In this document: positions 8,651 to 16,742 of the stretch, in pieces
Numbering within the stretch: position 1 is the first letter of the stretch
Layout: each line of letters begins with the position of its first letter
From: SHLQ01 sp033344795
GTDB lineage: Bacteria; Actinomycetota; Acidimicrobiia; Acidimicrobiales; SHLQ01
NCBI GenBank assembly: GCA_033344795.1
Contig: JAWPMS010000001.1
Location: 2,976,001 to 3,040,000, forward strand
Direction: 5' to 3'
DNA: 64,000 bases
The notes under the pieces: generated by a model
Seen by the model: the letters and a program-made list of their open reading frames with translations, nothing else
Told to the model about the DNA's origin: nothing
The model's database searches: none
Made by a program: the position numbers and the translations under genes

Positions 8651-9757
8651 ATGAAGAAATTCGGTCTTCCGCCGTACCCCTATGACCGCTTGAACGAGGC
8701 GCGGGCACTCGCTGCTGAACGCCATGGCACGGCGATCGACATGTCGATCGGGACCCCGCACGACGCGCCGCCCCAAGCTGTCGTGGACGCCCTTTCGACG
8801 TCGAATTCTGAGCGTGGATACCCGGCTTCGATCGGGTCGGTTGCCTTTCGCGAGGCGGCGGCGACCTGGCTGGACACACAGTTCGGGGTTCACATCGATC
8901 CAATGGCACTGGGAGCCACGATTGGACTCAAGGAGTTCGTGGCGGGCCTCCCACACTGGCTGCGACTGCGAGATCCGGACCGTGACACGGTCTTGTACCC
9001 AGCGGTGAGTTATCCCAGTTATGCGATGGGCGCCGAACTGGCTCATGGACGTTCTGTGCCGGTGCCAATGGACGAGAACTGGCGAATGCGACTTGATCTC
9101 ATCGACCCGTCCGACATTGCACGAGCGTCGTTGCTCTGGGTGAACAGCCCGGGCAATCCAGCCGGCGCTCTCGAAGACCTGCCAGCTGCCGCGGCATGGG
9201 GGCGCGCACACAATGTCCCCGTCATCAGCGACGAGTGTTACATCGAGTTCACGTGGAATGGACCTGGTAAGACCATTCTGCAGAGCGGTAGCGAGGGTGT
9301 TCTCGCCGTCCACAGCCTGTCCAAGCGCTCGAATCTTGCTGGTATTCGTGCGGGTTTCTATGCCGGTGACCCCGAGCTCGTGCACTGGTTACAGGAGATG
9401 AGAAAGCACACCGGATCGATGCCGCCAGGACCAACACAAGCTGCGGCTGCAGTGGCGTTCTCCGATCAGGACCACGTTGAGGCTCAGAAGGCCACATATC
9501 AACGCCGTCTTCTCGCCATGCAGGCATTCCTGGCTGAGATGGGCCTCGATGCCCCGATGCCAGAAGGTGGTTTCTACCTGTGGGTGCCGGCTCCCGATGG
9601 CGACGCCTGGGCGCTCACGAACCGGCTAGCCGAAGAGGTCGGCCTGATCGTGTCCCCCGGCGAGTTCTACGGAGAACAAGGCACTGGCTACGTTCGAGTC
9701 GCCGTCGTGCAAGGCGACGATGCGATCAGCGAGCTGAGTCGACGTCTGTACGCTTGA
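8651..9757 (+). CDS. dapC: Succinyldiaminopimelate aminotransferase (DapC)
   Basis: A class I/II PLP-dependent aminotransferase, 368 residues. The PLP lysine is in HSLSKRSNLAG (Lys225), NSPGNPAG binds the cofactor and substrate, and SDECYIEF carries the PLP-ring Asp. Its position just before dapE identifies it as the N-succinyl-LL-2,6-diaminopimelate aminotransferase of the actinobacterial DapC type. The start is ATG 8651, 9 nt after hflX. Assignment to DapC rather than another aminotransferase rests on context and overall likeness. Confidence 0.88.
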   Translation: MKKFGLPPYPYDRLNEARALAAERHGTAIDMSIGTPHDAPPQAVVDALSTSNSERGYPASIGSVAFREAAATWLDTQFGVHIDPMALGATIGLKEFVAGLPHWLRLRDPDRDTVLYPAVSYPSYAMGAELAHGRSVPVPMDENWRMRLDLIDPSDIARASLLWVNSPGNPAGALEDLPAAAAWGRAHNVPVISDECYIEFTWNGPGKTILQSGSEGVLAVHSLSKRSNLAGIRAGFYAGDPELVHWLQEMRKHTGSMPPGPTQAAAAVAFSDQDHVEAQKATYQRRLLAMQAFLAEMGLDAPMPEGGFYLWVPAPDGDAWALTNRLAEEVGLIVSPGEFYGEQGTGYVRVAVVQGDDAISELSRRLYA

Positions 9758-9760
9758 GCA

Positions 9761-10825
9761 ATGCCTCATCCACTGCTTTCCTTGACCGCCGACCTCGTCA
9801 ACATGCCGTCGGTCAGTTTCGAAGAGGGGCCAATAGCTGACTGGTTCGAAGCTGAGTTGCGCTCAATCGACGGACTCGATGTCACTCGAGTCGGCGACAA
9901 TCTCGTGGCCAGAACAAACCTCGACCGCCCGTATCGACTCGCCCTTGGTGGTCACCTCGACACGGTGCCGGTGAATGACAACGCAACGGCTCGGATCGAG
10001 GGTCAGATCTTGCACGGTCTCGGATCGTGCGACATGAAGGGCGGTTTGGCCGTCATGCTCGAGCTCGCTCGCAACGTCCGAGAACCAGCCGTCGATGTGA
10101 CCTACGTGTTCTACGCCCGCGAAGAGGTGGCGATTGCCCACAACGGGCTTCGGGAGCTGTTCGCCAAGGTCCCTGAGCTGCTCGAAGCCGATGTGGCAAT
10201 TCTTGGCGAGCCCACCGATGCGGTGGTCGAGGCGGGCTGTCAGGGAACCATGCGTGCCAAGGTGACCATGTCGGGCGCCAGAGCGCATACCGCACGGCCG
10301 TGGATGGGACGAAACGCGATCCACCGGCTCGGAGCGCTCCTCGATCACCTGGGCACGATCGAGCACCGCCAGCCCGTGATCGACGGATGTGAGTTTCGTG
10401 AAGCAATGCAGGCGGTGTTCGTCGAGGGTGGCGTGGCGGGCAACGTCGTGCCCGACGCAGCGACGGTCACGGTGAACCACCGTTTCGCACCCGATCGATC
10501 ACCCGACGAGGCCGAAGCCTTCGTACGAAGTGTCGTCGAGCCGTTCATGGGCGAGGGCGACACGTTCGAGGTGACCGACATGTCGCCCGCCGCCAAACCC
10601 GACCTCCGTCATCCGATCATGGCGTCTTTCATTGGGCGCAACGATCTGATCGTGCGCGCGAAACTTGGCTGGACCGACGTCGCGTTCTTTGCCGAGCAAG
10701 GAATTCCTGCAGTCAACTTCGGTCCGGGCGACGCAACGATCGCGCACACCCAGGCTGAACTCCTCCACGAGACTCCGCTCGTGATGACATATCAGGCGCT
10801 CGAGGAGCTCCTCGCGAACGGCTAG
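9761..10825 (+). CDS. dapE: Succinyl-diaminopimelate desuccinylase
   Basis: This M20-family zinc hydrolase removes succinate to give LL-diaminopimelate, the substrate of DapF. Metal and catalytic residues are visible in GGHLDTVP, GSCDMKGG, YAREEVA and LGEPTD, and the M20 dimerisation lid (GARAHTARPWMGRNAIHR) is intact. Length 354 is typical of actinobacterial DapE. It starts 3 nt after dapC. Its TAG stop shares the tetranucleotide CTAG (10822-10825) with the stop of convergent lexA. Confidence 0.95.
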   Translation: MPHPLLSLTADLVNMPSVSFEEGPIADWFEAELRSIDGLDVTRVGDNLVARTNLDRPYRLALGGHLDTVPVNDNATARIEGQILHGLGSCDMKGGLAVMLELARNVREPAVDVTYVFYAREEVAIAHNGLRELFAKVPELLEADVAILGEPTDAVVEAGCQGTMRAKVTMSGARAHTARPWMGRNAIHRLGALLDHLGTIEHRQPVIDGCEFREAMQAVFVEGGVAGNVVPDAATVTVNHRFAPDRSPDEAEAFVRSVVEPFMGEGDTFEVTDMSPAAKPDLRHPIMASFIGRNDLIVRAKLGWTDVAFFAEQGIPAVNFGPGDATIAHTQAELLHETPLVMTYQALEELLANG

Positions 10826-11454
10826 TACTTTCTCATTACGGTGACGACCTTGCCGAACACTCGGACGTCATCGCCGCTGAACACCATTGGCTCGAGCGCA
10901 TCGTTGGCCGGCAGCAAGGTGACGGTGGATCCTTGTGAGGTGAAGGTCTTTACCGTTGCTTCGTCGCCGGGGATGCCGGCGATGACGATCTCGCCGTTGG
11001 CTGCGGTGTCTTGCCGACGTACGACGACGAAGTCTCCATCATGGATGCCCGCGTTGATCATCGACTCTCCGCGAACACGGAGCATGTAGAGCTCGCCTTC
11101 GCCCGTGAACTCGGTGGGAAGGGGCATGAGTTCTTCCACGTTTTCGTGGGCGAGTACGTCGGTGCCTGCCGCAACATCACCGACGAGAGGCACGTGGGTC
11201 ACCGCGCCACGTTCCATCACCGCTCCGGAGTTCGGGTCGTAACGAACCTCGATGGCGCGGGGTTTGGATGGGTCACGACGCAGGTAGCCGAGCTTCTGCA
11301 GCGTGTTGAGATGACTGTGGACGGTTGAAGGTGAGGTCAACCCCACCGCTTCGCCTATTTCACGTACCGATGGCGGGTACCCGCGTTCGCGATTCTGAGA
11401 ATCGACGAAGTCGAGGATGCCCTGCTGGCGTTCGGTCAGGTTCGTGCCGCTCAT
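10822..11454 (-). CDS. lexA: SOS repressor LexA
   Basis: The protein is a 210-residue transcriptional repressor and self-cleaving peptidase. The winged-helix domain (residues 1-70) contains the recognition helix region TSPSTVHSHLNTLQ. The cleavage site is Ala96-Gly97 in VAAGTDVLA, and the catalytic dyad is Ser131 (RGESM) and Lys169 (ATVKTF), all intact. The start is ATG 11454 with AAGAAAG upstream. Three LexA-like boxes in the divergent promoter region imply autoregulation and control of the LysM gene opposite; a perfect box also precedes recA. Confidence 0.98.
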   Translation of the reverse strand: MSGTNLTERQQGILDFVDSQNRERGYPPSVREIGEAVGLTSPSTVHSHLNTLQKLGYLRRDPSKPRAIEVRYDPNSGAVMERGAVTHVPLVGDVAAGTDVLAHENVEELMPLPTEFTGEGELYMLRVRGESMINAGIHDGDFVVVRRQDTAANGEIVIAGIPGDEATVKTFTSQGSTVTLLPANDALEPMVFSGDDVRVFGKVVTVMRKY

Positions 11455-11528
11455 GATTGGCTTTCTTGTTGGCGTGTTCCGGGTCGTTGTCGACCGAGTG
11501 ATGATCTTTCACAATTTGAGGGTTGCAT

Positions 11529-11542
11529 CGTACATCTGTTCG
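11529..11542. promoter_or_regulatory. LexA-like box 1 (lexA/LysM gene intergenic region)
   Basis: CGTACATCTGTTCG differs from CGAAC-N4-GTTCG at one of ten defined positions. It lies 75 bp upstream of the lexA start. Confidence 0.6.
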
Positions 11543-11554
11543 CACTATAACTTG

Positions 11555-11568
11555 GGAACGGAAGTTCG
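11555..11568. promoter_or_regulatory. LexA-like box 2 (lexA/LysM gene intergenic region)
   Basis: GGAACGGAAGTTCG has one mismatch to the LexA consensus. It is centred 26 bp from box 1 and 15 bp from box 3. Confidence 0.75.
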
Positions 11569-11569
11569 A

Positions 11570-11583
11570 CAAACACATGTTCG
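11570..11583. promoter_or_regulatory. LexA-like box 3 (lexA/LysM gene intergenic region)
   Basis: CAAACACATGTTCG has one mismatch to the LexA consensus. It lies one base after box 2 and about 130 bp upstream of the LysM gene start. Confidence 0.7.
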
Positions 11584-11715
11584 CCGAACGGACGTACCCG
11601 GTCAAGGACCCTCGCAGATTGCTCTTCGGGGAGGGGTGGAGGACCGGGAGGGCTGGCTCGATCGATGCCATCAGCCCGGGCACTCAGGTGAGTGTCACAC
11701 CCCAGGAGAATACTG

Positions 11716-12132
11716 ATGACCATGACTGCACGACTCGACACAACACCAATGAAGCCCAGCGCAGACGTTGCTCGCTCCCTCGATGGCCGGTCCTCGGCGA
11801 GCGAGAGTCGCCGTGACGACGGGTCTCCCTCGATCAACATGTTGTTTGCCGCAATCCTCGCCGCAGTGATCGTTGCGGCGTTTGTTGGCTTCGGTGGCGA
11901 TGCCGCAGCGAACGGCCCCCTCCAGCCGGCGTCGGAGCACTCCTCGGTGGTCGACACCATCGAGATCTATGTGGTGCAGCCCGGCGACACGCTGTGGAGC
12001 ATCGCCACCGCGGTCAGCGTCGAGGGTGAAGACATTCGCCCACTGGTCGACCACTTGAAGGATGTCGCTGGTGGGTCCTCACTCGACGTCGGTCAGCGCA
12101 TCGTGATCGACCATGCAACGATGCGTTCCTGA
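11716..12132 (+). CDS. LysM membrane protein, probable SOS-induced division inhibitor (ChiZ/DivS-like)
   Basis: A 138-residue protein: a cytosolic N-terminus (1-38), one transmembrane helix (about 41-62) and an external LysM domain (84-132, starting YVVQPGDTLWSIA). The divergent position next to lexA matches M. tuberculosis Rv2719c (ChiZ) and Corynebacterium DivS, which are LexA-controlled proteins that block division after DNA damage; the Bacillus analogue YneA also has this layout. The start chosen is ATG 11716 with AGGAGAA at 11704-11710; an upstream in-frame start at 11692 has no such signal. The shared region holds three LexA-like boxes, so SOS induction is expected. Confidence 0.8.
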   Translation: MTMTARLDTTPMKPSADVARSLDGRSSASESRRDDGSPSINMLFAAILAAVIVAAFVGFGGDAAANGPLQPASEHSSVVDTIEIYVVQPGDTLWSIATAVSVEGEDIRPLVDHLKDVAGGSSLDVGQRIVIDHATMRS

Positions 12133-12180
12133 CCGTCTCGCAACGTCATGTCCCACCGATCGCTCGCCATCGATGACTTG

Positions 12181-12921
12181 TCAACGAATGCGAACGTACC
12201 GGTGGAAGAGGTACCCATCTTGGTGCAGTATCCGCTCGAGGCGCATCGGGTGGGCATCGGTGTTGGAACTCCGAGCAACGATGCGAGGGCCGTCGCCGCC
12301 AAGCATCATGGGGGCGAACGACAGGCAGAGTTCGTCGACCAGATCGGCGTCGACGAAGGCCCCATTCAAGGTCGGGCCGCCTTCGAGAAGCACGATCTTC
12401 GCGCCATCGGCACCAAGATGATGGAGAGCGGTCCCGAGTTCGACCGACGACTCTCCGGCGATGATGATGTCGGCCACCTCCCCGAGGGCGACTCGTTTGG
12501 AGCCGGGGGACGACTCCGAGGTGATCACGATTGGTCGGACATCACCGTCGAACACTCGATGGCCAGGATCGATATTGAGGCTTTGGGTCACGATGGCGAT
12601 GCGCGGTACGGCCGGCTGGCCACGCTCGAGGCGCCGTCGCTGGGCGTCGGGAGGCGTCTGTGCCGTTCGATAGTTCTCGGCGATGACGGTCCCCGATGCC
12701 ACAATGATCACGTCAGGAAGGCTGCGAATGGCGGAGAAGACGGCTTTGTCGGCTGGTCCACCCAAACCTCCGGACACACCGTCGAGCGCGACGCCGCCGT
12801 CGGTGCTCGAGATCATGTTGCACATGACCCATGGTCGATTGGCTACCGGCAAGCGAATATCCGATTCGTACACCGATGTTGCGTCGACATCATCCACAGG
12901 GCTGGGGAAAATCTGCTCCAT
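12181..12921 (-). CDS. Pyrimidine reductase family protein (RibD C-terminal-domain-like)
   Basis: A 246-residue protein of the dihydrofolate-reductase/RibD-C fold. The signature MCNMISSTDGG (about residue 38), SGGLGGPADKAVFSAIR and the NADPH-site segment VLLEGGPTLNGAFVDADLVDEL are typical of actinobacterial riboflavin-specific reductase homologues, which are often free-standing. No deaminase domain is present, so it could act alone in 5-amino-6-ribosylaminouracil reduction or on another pyrimidine. The start at 12921 (MEQIFPSPV) matches the usual N-terminus of the family. A longer frame to 13014 exists but overlaps the nrdJ upstream region. It is convergent with the LysM gene. Confidence 0.8.
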   Translation of the reverse strand: MEQIFPSPVDDVDATSVYESDIRLPVANRPWVMCNMISSTDGGVALDGVSGGLGGPADKAVFSAIRSLPDVIIVASGTVIAENYRTAQTPPDAQRRRLERGQPAVPRIAIVTQSLNIDPGHRVFDGDVRPIVITSESSPGSKRVALGEVADIIIAGESSVELGTALHHLGADGAKIVLLEGGPTLNGAFVDADLVDELCLSFAPMMLGGDGPRIVARSSNTDAHPMRLERILHQDGYLFHRYVRIR

Positions 12922-13078
12922 GGTACGCAACGATATCGACGGTCGATCCACTCCAGAGTGGGCCAAATCGGCCCAGGCTGTGGAAAAGGACCGCGAAATC
13001 CACTTGATATACACAGCTCGTCCTCTTTTCCCCCACAGGCCGCGCTCCGTATCGTGAGGACCGCAGCGGGTGGCAGGG

Positions 13079-13251
13079 GTGCTTCGGCACGCTGGAGGCT
13101 CGAATTCGCAAGAATTCGTGCCTTCTTGAGGGTGATCGCGAGAGCGGTTTCCCTGACCCCGAGACTTTTGTCGCCCGCTGCCTACGCGTGTGCTCGGGGG
13201 ACAGGCCCTCGCTGGCGTGGCATTCTGGGAACAGAAGCCTTCGCGCCAGCG
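13079..13251 (+). promoter_or_regulatory. Structured 5' leader of nrdJ
   Basis: The 360-bp gap before nrdJ contains several perfect hairpins, three with stable tetraloops. They are GTGC-TTCG-GCAC (13079-13090), CGAATTC-GCAA-GAATTCG extended by AGGC/GCCT across one mismatch (13096-13123), and CGCTGGCG/CGCCAGCG (13210-13251) enclosing TTCTG-GGAA-CAGAA. The last ends 30 nt before the start codon. I found no B12 box or other recognised riboswitch signature. A structured regulatory leader is an inference from the folding potential. Confidence 0.5.
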
Positions 13252-13281
13252 TTTGCACCATTTACCCCCTAGAGGATCACC

Positions 13282-16074
13282 ATGTCACTTGCTTCGCACC
13301 CACTTGGCGCTGAACGTGCACTCGGCATCACGCGCCGTCACACGACCCCGGATGTCGATGTGTACGACCTTTTCGACTGGGAACGGCGCGATGCGCGCAT
13401 CCACGATTGGCGTGACGGCACCGTGGCCTTCGAGCAGCTCGACATCGAAGTGCCGACCACCTGGTCGGTCAATGCGTCCAACATCTTGGCGCAGAAGTAC
13501 TTCCGAGGAACGCTCGGCTCATCGACGCGCGAATCGTCGTTGCGTCAGGTCGTGGACCGCGTCGTCGACACGATCACGCGGTGGGGAGCCGAAGGCGGCT
13601 ACTTCACCGATGACGAGGAAGCCGAGGCCTTCCGCGACGAGCTGAAGTTTCTGATCGTTTCCCAACGTGCGGCCTTCAACAGTCCGGTCTGGTTCAACAT
13701 CGGGGTCGAGGGCGTGCCCCAACAAGCGTCGGCGTGTTTCATCTTGTCGGTCGACGACACGATGGAGTCGATCCTCAACTGGTACGCGGAAGAGGGAATG
13801 ATCTTCAAGGGCGGCTCGGGCGCTGGCGTCAACCTGTCCCGCATCCGTTCTGCCAGCGAAGGCCTCGACGGTGGGGGAACCGCATCTGGTCCCGTGAGCT
13901 TCATGCGTGGCGCGGATGCCTCAGCGGGCACGATCAAGAGCGGTGGGAAGACGAGACGCGCTGCCAAGATGGTGATGCTCGACGTCGCGCACCCAGATGT
14001 CCAAGAGTTCGTTTGGTGTAAGGCCAAGGAAGAACAAAAGGCACGAGCGCTTCGAGATGCCGGGTTCGACATGGATCTCGATGGCGCGGACTCATTTTCG
14101 ATCCAATACCAAAATGCGAACAACTCGGTCCGGGTGACCGACGAGTTCATGGAGGCCGTCGTCGCCGACGACGAGTGGAGCCTGCGGGCGGTCCTCGATG
14201 GCAGCGTGGTCAAGACCGTGCGAGCCCGAGACCTGCTCCGCGACATTGCAACGGCAGCATGGGAGTGCGCGGATCCGGGCGTGCAATACGACACGACGAT
14301 CAACCGTTGGCACACCACGCCATCGTTCGGAAGAATCAACGGGAGCAACCCGTGCTCGGAGTACATGCACGTTGACGACAGTGCGTGCAATCTCGCAAGC
14401 ATCAACCTGCTTCCTTTCCATCGGCCCGAAGAGACCGGTCGACTGTTCGAAGCAGACGAGTTCGTGGATGCCATCGAGCTGGTCTTTGCCGCGCAGGAGA
14501 TCATCGTTGGCCAAGCCGACTATCCAACGGAACGAATCGGCGAGAACACCCGTCGATTCCGTCAGCTCGGCCTGGGGTACGCGAACCTCGGCGCGCTGTT
14601 GATGGCGATCGGTGCCCCGTACGACTCCGAGAGGGGCCGTGCGGTTGCCGCAGCTGTCACCGCGCTCATGGGTGGCTCGGCCTACAACATGTCTACGCGG
14701 CTGGCGGCGCGAGTGGGTGCCTTCGAGGGTTATGAAGACGACGCCGAGAGCGTGAAGCGCGTACTCGGTATGCACCGAAGTGCGCTCAACACCATCGATG
14801 CCGACCTGGTTCCACAAGAGCTGCTGGGTGCCGCGCACTCGGCATGGGACGACACGTGTGTGCGGGCGGCCGAACATGGCGTGCGCAACGCCCAGGCAAC
14901 CGTGTTGGCCCCAACCGGCACGATCAGCTTTCTCATGGACTGCGACACCACCGGAATCGAGCCCGATCTCGGTCTCGTGAAGACGAAGAAGCTGGTCGGT
15001 GGCGGAACCATGCAGATCGTCAATCAGGGCGTGGGGCGAGCGCTCTCGCAGCTTGGATATTCCACCGACGACGTCGATGGAATCGTGGCGCACATCGCCG
15101 AAACCGGCTCGGTACTCGGGGCGCCCGGCCTCGCCGACGAGCACGTGGCGGTCTTCGCCTGCTCGATGGGCGACAACGTGATCGAACCTCGCGGTCACGT
15201 TCTGATGATGGCAGCAGTGCAGCCGTTCTTGAGCGGTGCGATTTCCAAGACGGTGAACCTGCCCGAGTCAACCACGGTGGAGGAAGTCGAACAGGTCTTC
15301 ATCGATTCGTGGACCCTGGGTCTCAAGGCCGTCGCCCTCTACCGAGACAATTGCAAGGTCGGTCAGCCGATGTCGGCCAAGTCTGCGACCGACGATGACC
15401 AGGCGCCGCAGGCGGCGATCGATGCGCTCGTGGCCGCTGCGGCACAGCCCGTCCGAGAGAAGCTTCCCCGGTCTCGTGCCTCGCGAACCTTCGAGTTTCG
15501 CGTCGCGGACTGCAAGGGCTTCGTGACGGTGGGCGAGTACGCCGATGGTCGGCCCGGCGAGCTCTTCATCCGTGTGTCGAAGCAAGGGTCAACGCTCGCC
15601 GGAATCATGGACGCTTTCGCCATCTCGGTGAGCCACGGTCTGCAATATGGGGTGCCGATCGGCGCCTTCGTTGACGCATTCGTGGGAATGCGATTCGAAC
15701 CGGCCGGAATGACCGACGACCCAGATCTTCGGATCACCTCCAGCCTGATGGACTACCTTTTCCGTCGTTTAGCGGTGGAGTACCTGCCCGAAGACGAGCG
15801 GCGCGCGCGAAACATTCTGACCACCGGAGAACGGAGTCAGCCCACGCTGCCTGGCGTCGATGAGGCGGTCACCGAGACGAGCCAGGGTCTCGACATGGCA
15901 GCTGATCCGCCATCATCGAGCGCCGTCGACGAATTGTGCGAGGAGCGACCGTCCGCGGATTCCCAAGCGGCAGCAAGCGATGCACCGTTCTGTGGTCAGT
16001 GTGGGACACAAATGGTGCGAGCTGGCAGTTGTTACGCATGTCGAGACTGCGGCTCAACGAGCGGTTGCTCATGA
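13282..16074 (+). CDS. nrdJ: Vitamin B12-dependent ribonucleoside-diphosphate reductase (class II)
   Basis: The protein reduces ribonucleotides with adenosylcobalamin as radical source. At 930 residues it is a standard large class II enzyme. Conserved blocks include FNSPVWFN, FKGGSGAGVNLS, NGSNPCSEYM with an active-site Cys, and ATVLAPTGTISFLMDCDTTG. The C-terminus has a redox-active, zinc-ribbon-like cysteine set (CGQCGTQMVRAGSCYACRDC) ending in SGCS. The ribosome-binding site is AGAGGA at 13271-13276. Thymidine kinase follows with an ATGA overlap, so nucleotide reduction and thymidine salvage are coupled. nrdR, common next to lexA/nrdJ in actinobacteria, is not present in the window. Confidence 0.97.
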   Translation: MSLASHPLGAERALGITRRHTTPDVDVYDLFDWERRDARIHDWRDGTVAFEQLDIEVPTTWSVNASNILAQKYFRGTLGSSTRESSLRQVVDRVVDTITRWGAEGGYFTDDEEAEAFRDELKFLIVSQRAAFNSPVWFNIGVEGVPQQASACFILSVDDTMESILNWYAEEGMIFKGGSGAGVNLSRIRSASEGLDGGGTASGPVSFMRGADASAGTIKSGGKTRRAAKMVMLDVAHPDVQEFVWCKAKEEQKARALRDAGFDMDLDGADSFSIQYQNANNSVRVTDEFMEAVVADDEWSLRAVLDGSVVKTVRARDLLRDIATAAWECADPGVQYDTTINRWHTTPSFGRINGSNPCSEYMHVDDSACNLASINLLPFHRPEETGRLFEADEFVDAIELVFAAQEIIVGQADYPTERIGENTRRFRQLGLGYANLGALLMAIGAPYDSERGRAVAAAVTALMGGSAYNMSTRLAARVGAFEGYEDDAESVKRVLGMHRSALNTIDADLVPQELLGAAHSAWDDTCVRAAEHGVRNAQATVLAPTGTISFLMDCDTTGIEPDLGLVKTKKLVGGGTMQIVNQGVGRALSQLGYSTDDVDGIVAHIAETGSVLGAPGLADEHVAVFACSMGDNVIEPRGHVLMMAAVQPFLSGAISKTVNLPESTTVEEVEQVFIDSWTLGLKAVALYRDNCKVGQPMSAKSATDDDQAPQAAIDALVAAAAQPVREKLPRSRASRTFEFRVADCKGFVTVGEYADGRPGELFIRVSKQGSTLAGIMDAFAISVSHGLQYGVPIGAFVDAFVGMRFEPAGMTDDPDLRITSSLMDYLFRRLAVEYLPEDERRARNILTTGERSQPTLPGVDEAVTETSQGLDMAADPPSSSAVDELCEERPSADSQAAASDAPFCGQCGTQMVRAGSCYACRDCGSTSGCS

Positions 16075-16733
16075 CGATGGCATCCTCCATACCTGTGCAA
16101 CAGACGTTGCCCGGGACGCGCAGCAATCTTGCCGTGATGGGAGTGCTGAGGTTTTCCTTTGGCACCATGGGATCGGGCAAGTCGACCCTCGCTCTGCAGA
16201 TCCATCACAACCTCACCCATGGCGGTCTCCGCGGCGCGTTGTGCAGCATGCTCGATCGCAAAGGTGCTCGGGTCAGCTCGAGGCTCGGTGTCTCCGCAGA
16301 GGCTGTCGTCATCGATCCGACCGTCGACTTGCGTGAAGTTGCGAGAAACGACGGCAAACCGCTCGAGTACCTCGTGTGCGACGAAGCGCAGTTCTACACA
16401 CCCGAACAGATTGAGCAGTTGGCCGAGGTCGTCGACGAACTTCGTCTCGACGTCTTCGCATTCGGACTTCTCACGGACTTTCGTGGCCGCCTGTTTCCTG
16501 GCACGGCACGACTGCTCGAGCTTGCCGACGTGTCGGAGGCATTGCAGTGTGAAGCTCGATGCTGGTGCGGTGACCGCGCCACGCACAACGCACGCGTCGT
16601 CGATGGCGTCCAGGTCTATGAGGGTGAGTTGATGGTGGTTGACGACCCTGCGTCGGCACCCGACGTCCGCTACGAACTCCGTTGCCGGAAGCACTGGACC
16701 GAGGGTCAAGGACGGCCAGACATCATCTTGTGA
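16071..16733 (+). CDS. tdk: Thymidine kinase
   Basis: ATP-dependent kinase of the TK1-like type that salvages thymidine. The P-loop is FGTMGSGKSTLALQ, the catalytic Glu region is VCDEAQFYT, and structural zinc cysteines are visible in CEARCWC and the C-terminal CRKH. The start is ambiguous: ATG 16071 overlaps the nrdJ stop (ATGA) and gives 220 residues, whereas ATG 16137 (MGVLRFSFGTM) gives 198 residues, closer to the family norm. I chose the coupled start. It is convergent with the subtilase gene, 9 nt away. Confidence 0.93.
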   Translation: MTMASSIPVQQTLPGTRSNLAVMGVLRFSFGTMGSGKSTLALQIHHNLTHGGLRGALCSMLDRKGARVSSRLGVSAEAVVIDPTVDLREVARNDGKPLEYLVCDEAQFYTPEQIEQLAEVVDELRLDVFAFGLLTDFRGRLFPGTARLLELADVSEALQCEARCWCGDRATHNARVVDGVQVYEGELMVVDDPASAPDVRYELRCRKHWTEGQGRPDIIL

Positions 16734-16742
16734 GTTGAGGCC

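Noticed and set aside
12893..13040. Cluster of DnaA-box-like ATCCACA/TGTGGA motifs as an origin
   Set aside because: The matches to TTATCCACA are partial, no AT-rich region or dnaA/dnaN gene is nearby, and most lie in or next to coding sequence.
12148..13272. A 374-codon plus-strand frame across the RibD-like gene and the nrdJ leader
   Set aside because: Antisense to a gene with clear motifs, with no motifs of its own, and it runs through the structured leader.
13021..13281. Cobalamin riboswitch or NrdR box before nrdJ
   Set aside because: No B12 box (GCCACTG) or the usual flanking pseudoknot sequences and no ACAC...GTGT NrdR repeat could be found. Only unexplained hairpins are present.
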